Positions 5,399 to 7,080 of a DNA stretch of 7,080 nt are shown here, piece by piece. The notes under the pieces are model-generated. The model was not told the DNA's origin, did not search any database, and saw nothing but the letters and a program-made list of their open reading frames with translations. The translations under genes were made by a program, and so were the position numbers. Origin of the DNA: Desulfotignum sp. Lineage in GTDB: Bacteria > Desulfobacterota > Desulfobacteria > Desulfobacterales > Desulfobacteraceae. The DNA lies in the NCBI GenBank assembly GCA_011390695.1, contig JAABRW010000016.1, positions 1 through 7,080 of the forward strand. Direction: 5' to 3'. Position 1 is the stretch's first letter. Every line of letters starts with the position of its first letter.

Positions 5399-6499
5399 TT
5401 AGTTTTTACCATGACAGTGAAGGCACTGGATGCCGAGATCATTGCCGAACGTAATCTGATACATGCTCTGATGGCAGGATTCACACACCAGAGGATCGAA
5501 CCGCTTTGTAACCGGATTATAAATCAGAGAAAGGGTTTTGCGTTTTCTGCCAACCGAGGCGGTGAACAGAATTTTGACAGCCGGTGTCGTCACGGCCATG
5601 GCACCGGCCAGGGATATGGTTATCCTGATCCGGTATTTGTTCAGCAGGTCTTTTTTTTTGGCCGCCAGTTCTTCCGGGATCATGGCGATCTTTTCTTTTC
5701 TGTCCGCTTTCAGGGCATCGGACATATTGGCCCGCTCCAGGGAGGCGGCCATCTCTTCTGCCAGGGCATGGTAATACGCGTCAAGGCTTTTGGCATCCCT
5801 GGCATAGCGCCGGTTCATGCTGTTTTTGAATGGGACGATTTCCCGCTCCACCGCTTCTTTTCCATACACCCGGACCAGACGACGCAGCCTGGTCTGCATA
5901 TTTTCTGAAAACCCGATGGTGCCTGTTTTTTTAAACTCCTTGTCAATGCCGGCAAAATCAGATGTCATCTCCGGTATCACGGCACCTGTGTCCAGGTTGG
6001 CTGCCAGATCGAACCGCCCCTCTTTTTGTTCATCGCTCTGGGCCAGGTATTTGCAGTTGAGCAGTAAATACCGGGTATGGATCTGCCCGAAGCTGGTAAC
6101 CGAGCCGGTGGCCTTGTGCCATTCGAACTGCTGGCGGACCAGGTTGTCGAATCCGCCGCTTTTCAGGTAAAAAAAGTTGAGTGCTACATGCAGCAGCGGG
6201 GGATTATCCGTGGTGAGCCCCAGTATTTTGTCCAGCAGGGGCGCACCGAAATGGATGGGATAAATCCCGGCGGATCGACGATCTGGTCTGCCGAAACCGT
6301 CACCTGCCGTCTCCTGGTCCTGAAGTGTGCCCAGGGTGATATACTCTTTTGTGTTCAGACGTCGGGCCAGCTCTTCGGGCAGAAGGGCGTTGATTCCCCT
6401 GGATCCTTGTTCGATCAGCCCCCCGTTTTCCTTTAAAAAGCGGGCAGTAAAGTCCAACAGACGGGTATCCTGCTTCTGCATGCCGGGATCAGAGTTCAT
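5399..6499 (-). CDS. Uncharacterised C4 zinc-ribbon protein coupled to a SNF2 helicase
   Basis: A 366-residue protein I do not recognise as a named family. Its C-terminus carries a four-cysteine zinc ribbon: Cys339-x2-Cys342 (CESCH), sixteen residues, Cys359-x2-Cys362 (CLHCH). Residues about 240-290 are rich in Lys, Glu and Ala and probably form long helices or a coiled coil (YYHALAEEMAASLERA, KKKDLLNKYR). The middle has a conserved-looking stretch LLLNCKYLAQSDEQKEGRFD (145-164). There is no signal peptide or membrane helix, so it is cytoplasmic. The ATG at 6499 is preceded by GGAG at 6509-6506, six bases away, and overlaps the helicase stop by 11 bases, which implies translational coupling. 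A longer frame from 6544 would overlap the helicase by 56 bases and lacks this ribosome site. The coupling suggests it works with the helicase, perhaps as a nucleic-acid-binding or polymerase-binding subunit. Function unknown. Confidence 0.8.
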   Translation of the reverse strand: MNSDPGMQKQDTRLLDFTARFLKENGGLIEQGSRGINALLPEELARRLNTKEYITLGTLQDQETAGDGFGRPDRRSAGIYPIHFGAPLLDKILGLTTDNPPLLHVALNFFYLKSGGFDNLVRQQFEWHKATGSVTSFGQIHTRYLLLNCKYLAQSDEQKEGRFDLAANLDTGAVIPEMTSDFAGIDKEFKKTGTIGFSENMQTRLRRLVRVYGKEAVEREIVPFKNSMNRRYARDAKSLDAYYHALAEEMAASLERANMSDALKADRKEKIAMIPEELAAKKKDLLNKYRIRITISLAGAMAVTTPAVKILFTASVGRKRKTLSLIYNPVTKRFDPLVCESCHQSMYQITFGNDLGIQCLHCHGKN

Positions 6500-7080
6500 A
6501 GGTATCTCCAAACAGGGTCTCATCCAGTTCCTTTGTTTTTTCATATCCGGTCCGGGCCCGTTTCAGTCGTGTACCCAGGTTGTTGAACTGTTTTTTGCGT
6601 TCTTCTTCGGATCCGGCAGTCACCCACATGTCATAGACCAGGTCACTGAACTCCTTTTCTCCCCTGATCCGTCCCAGAATCATATCAATTTCACCGATGA
6701 CCATCTCAAACATGTTGATTTTCTTGTCCAGGATATCCAGAATATGGTCCTCTATACTGCCTTTTGCACAGAAATTGAAAATGTGGACTTCTCTTTCCTG
6801 GCCGATGCGGTGAATCCGTCCGATCCGCTGTTCGATTTTCATGGGGTTCCAGGGCAGATCATAATTGATCATCCGGTTGCAGAACTGAAGGTTTCTTCCC
6901 TCCCCGCCGATTTCCGTGGTCACCAGCACCTGGTTGTCCTCCTGGAATGCCTTGATCTCCCTGTCTTTTGCAGCATTGTCCATGCTGCCGTGGAAAAGGG
7001 AAAAAGAGATCTGGTGCCATTCCAGAAATTCAGTCAGATGGGTCACCGTGCCTTTGTATTTGACAAAGACAATGATTTTT
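6489..7080 (-). CDS. SNF2-family (RapA/HepA-like) DEAD/DEAH helicase, C-terminal fragment
   Basis: The frame is open to the window edge, so only the last 196 residues are present; the ATPase core with Walker A and the DEAH box lies outside. The visible part is the second RecA-like lobe: motif IV IIVFVKYKGTVTHL near the edge, LFHGSM, motif V LVTTEIGGEGRNLQ with MINYDLPWNP, and motif VI QRIGRIHRIGQ with the arginine finger. After it come GSIEDHILDILDKKINMFEM and a charged tail. EQRIGRIHRIGQ with DLPWNP is diagnostic of SNF2-type translocases such as RapA/HepA, which move on double-stranded DNA and remodel protein-DNA complexes. A GTG at 7046 is not the start because homology continues upstream of it. 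It overlaps the zinc-ribbon gene. Whether it belongs to a defence set such as DISARM or is a housekeeping RapA-like protein cannot be told from this fragment. Confidence 0.9.
   Translation of the reverse strand, partial: KIIVFVKYKGTVTHLTEFLEWHQISFSLFHGSMDNAAKDREIKAFQEDNQVLVTTEIGGEGRNLQFCNRMINYDLPWNPMKIEQRIGRIHRIGQEREVHIFNFCAKGSIEDHILDILDKKINMFEMVIGEIDMILGRIRGEKEFSDLVYDMWVTAGSEEERKKQFNNLGTRLKRARTGYEKTKELDETLFGDTYEL

Noticed and set aside
5399..5499. Two CxxCH motifs as c-type haem sites
   Set aside because: The protein has no signal peptide, and the cysteine pairs are spaced like a C4 zinc ribbon at its C-terminus.
6500..6544. Longer start for the zinc-ribbon gene at 6544
   Set aside because: It would overlap the helicase by 56 bases and is not preceded by a ribosome site as good as the GGAG before the ATG at 6499.

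Overview
The window looks like a piece of a mesophilic, anaerobic Desulfobacterota genome (Desulfobacteraceae-like). That is an inference from a molybdate-type HTH/periplasmic-binding-like regulator, a six-cysteine radical SAM protein, an ammonium transporter pair under a -24/-12 promoter, mid-range GC genes and very AT-rich intergenic DNA. No rRNA, tRNA, CRISPR array, insertion sequence or phage gene is visible.

Layout. (1) 1-249, plus strand: the C-terminal end of a DHA2-type major facilitator exporter. (2) 234-1136, minus strand: a one-component regulator with an excisionase-like helix-turn-helix and a molybdate/tungstate-type binding domain; its last bases overlap the exporter tail to tail. 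(3) 1137-1521: an AT-rich divergent control region with several short direct and inverted repeats. (4) 1522-2958, plus strand: a radical SAM enzyme of unknown substrate, with extra cysteines before the canonical cluster motif. (5) 2959-3496: a long intergenic region. Its right half has the full architecture of a sigma-54 promoter: paired TGTAA repeats at enhancer distance, a large AT-rich inverted repeat containing a match to the IHF consensus, a consensus -24/-12 element and a small inverted repeat over the start point. (6) 3497-3835 and 3873-5207, plus strand: glnK and amtB. (7) 5233-5271: a strong hairpin between convergent operons. (8) 5399-6499 and 6489-7080, minus strand: an unrecognised C4 zinc-ribbon protein, translationally coupled behind a SNF2-family helicase whose N-terminal part lies outside the window.

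How the genes work together. GlnK and AmtB are the standard ammonium-uptake pair: AmtB conducts ammonium and GlnK, modified at Tyr51, plugs it when nitrogen is plentiful. The sigma-54 promoter fits induction on nitrogen limitation. The binding-domain regulator probably senses an oxyanion or similar small ligand and may control the divergent radical SAM gene and perhaps itself; nothing in the window proves the ligand. The SNF2 helicase and zinc-ribbon protein are probably partners in a DNA- or RNA-polymerase-remodelling complex. This pair is the best candidate for an undescribed system, but only part of it is visible. Most of the rest is ordinary chromosomal content; the regulatory DNA around 3300-3450 is the richest structure readable from sequence alone.
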